The notes below the pieces were generated by a model. It saw only the letters and a list, made by a program, of their open reading frames with translations, was not told the DNA's origin and did no database searches. Positions 63,235 to 64,000 of a stretch of DNA of 64,000 bases are shown in pieces. Location: contig NZ_JAHVJA010000005.1 in assembly GCF_019801465.1 (NCBI RefSeq), positions 1 to 64,000 of the forward strand. The letters run 5' to 3'. Made by a program: the position numbers and the translations under genes. The stretch's first letter is position 1. Each line of letters starts with the position of its first letter. The DNA is from Leisingera daeponensis (GTDB taxonomy: Bacteria > Pseudomonadota > Alphaproteobacteria > Rhodobacterales > Rhodobacteraceae).

Positions 63235-64000
63235 ATGAAAGACCATCAGACCATCAGCGGCGCCGTTCACCATGACCGCCAGCACGACAGCGCCATCAAG
63301 CACGTGACGGGCCGCGCCGAATACACTGACGATATCGCCGAGCCCTATGGCACACTGCACGCCTACCTGGGTGTCTCCACCGTGGCGCATGCCAATATCA
63401 AAGGCATCGATTTGTCAGCAGTGCGCGCTGCGCCCGGCGTGGTGGATGTGCTGACCGCCGATGACATTCCCGGTGTCAACGACATCAGCCCCACCGGCAA
63501 GCATGACGAGCCGGTGTTCCCGACCGAGAAAGTCGAATTCCACGGCCAGCCGATGTTTGCGGTCATCGCCGAAACCCGCGATGCCGCCCGCCGTGCGGCT
63601 GAGCTGGCGCAGGTGGATTACGAGGTGCTGCCGCACGCCCTGGACCCGGTCCAGGCGCAGGAGGCCGGTTATCCGATGATCACCGACCCGCTGAAGCTGG
63701 AGCGCGGCGATGTGGAAGCTGGGCGTAAGGGCGCTGCCCACCGCATTCAGGCGCAGATGACCGTCGGCGGCCAGGATCATATGTATCTGGAGGGCCACAT
63801 CGCCTTTGCCATCCCCGGCGAAGACGAAGATGTGACCGTGCATTGCTCCACCCAGCACCCGAGCGAGGCGCAGCATATGGTGGCGCATGTTCTGGGCGTG
63901 GCGAACAACGCGGTGACCGTCAACGTGCGCCGGATGGGCGGCGGCTTTGGCGGCAAGGAAAGCCAGATGAACCTGTTCTGCGCGGTGGCTGCAATTGCTG
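63235..64000 (+). CDS. xdhB: Xanthine dehydrogenase large (molybdenum) subunit, partial
   Basis: The first about 255 residues of the molybdopterin-binding subunit, cut by the window edge. The start shows HVTGRAEYTDDI and HAYLGVSTVAHANIKGIDL. Later GGQDHMYLEGHIAFAIPGED is the conserved Q-x-x-x-E block, and RRMGGGFGGKE is the molybdopterin loop. It oxidises hypoxanthine and xanthine to urate. GAGGAG lies upstream of the ATG. An xdhC gene would be expected beyond the edge. Confidence 0.95.
   Translation, partial: MKDHQTISGAVHHDRQHDSAIKHVTGRAEYTDDIAEPYGTLHAYLGVSTVAHANIKGIDLSAVRAAPGVVDVLTADDIPGVNDISPTGKHDEPVFPTEKVEFHGQPMFAVIAETRDAARRAAELAQVDYEVLPHALDPVQAQEAGYPMITDPLKLERGDVEAGRKGAAHRIQAQMTVGGQDHMYLEGHIAFAIPGEDEDVTVHCSTQHPSEAQHMVAHVLGVANNAVTVNVRRMGGGFGGKESQMNLFCAVAAIA

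Overview
The window is a 64 kb, GC-rich, gene-dense piece of a chromosome or large replicon from an alphaproteobacterium. Gene content and order suggest Rhodobacterales, in the Roseobacter/Leisingera/Phaeobacter range. The pointers are a bhcRABCD cluster, a pcaQ-CHG block with a DUF849 gene, a BapA-like adhesin with its own type I exporter, a CueR/CopA pair with a two-HMA ATPase, and the PrkA/DUF444/SpoVR trio. This is inferred from gene content and gene order, not from a search. I see no rRNA, tRNA, CRISPR array, insertion sequence or prophage.

Layout. (1) 195-10630, minus strand: one long operon for uptake and hydrolysis of an unidentified N-containing compound. It encodes a family-5 binding protein, DppBCDF-type ABC parts, a flavin reductase and three successive amidohydrolases. 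It is divergent from a GntR/FCD regulator, with two GTATAC operator-like sites between them. (2) 11634-16179: a chemoreceptor and an orphan winged-helix/TPR regulator. (3) 16498-20102: protocatechuate catabolism, with pcaQ divergent from pcaC-pcaH-pcaG and a beta-keto-acid cleavage enzyme. (4) 20232-25579: a PHP-domain phosphoesterase, copper efflux (cueR, copA, with a readable CueR promoter) and glutathione-dependent formaldehyde dehydrogenase. (5) 25665-30456: the SpoVR, DUF444 and PrkA stress trio. (6) 31188-38625: a five-repeat Ig-like secreted adhesin followed by the three parts of a type I secretion system. (7) 38687-44033: a trypsin-like protease, then a chemoreceptor, cheB and cheD. 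(8) 44137-46723: molybdate uptake, modABC. (9) 46848 to the end: an integrated purine/ureide degradation region.

The last region is the most interesting. It holds xanthine dehydrogenase (xdhA, partial xdhB), membrane urate oxidase (puuD), hydroxyisourate hydrolase (uraH), a fused allantoinase/OHCU decarboxylase (puuE-uraD), ureidoglycolate lyase (allA), ureidoglycine aminohydrolase (allE), a nucleobase permease and a UreI/AmiS-type urea or amide channel. Embedded among these is the complete beta-hydroxyaspartate cycle (bhcR, bhcABCD). That cycle turns two glyoxylate into one oxaloacetate without losing carbon or nitrogen. Glyoxylate is the product of AllA, so the layout reads as a route from purine to urea plus oxaloacetate. 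The molybdate transporter just upstream would supply xanthine dehydrogenase. Two divergent promoters in this region share a 19-bp operator-like palindrome (TTTCA-N9-TGAAA). A third carries a near match overlapping a long inverted repeat. Two paralogous LysR regulators flank puuD.

Start sites were chosen by ribosome-binding site, operon overlap and family length, and several differ from the longest open frame. Function calls rest on motif and family recognition by eye; no search was run.
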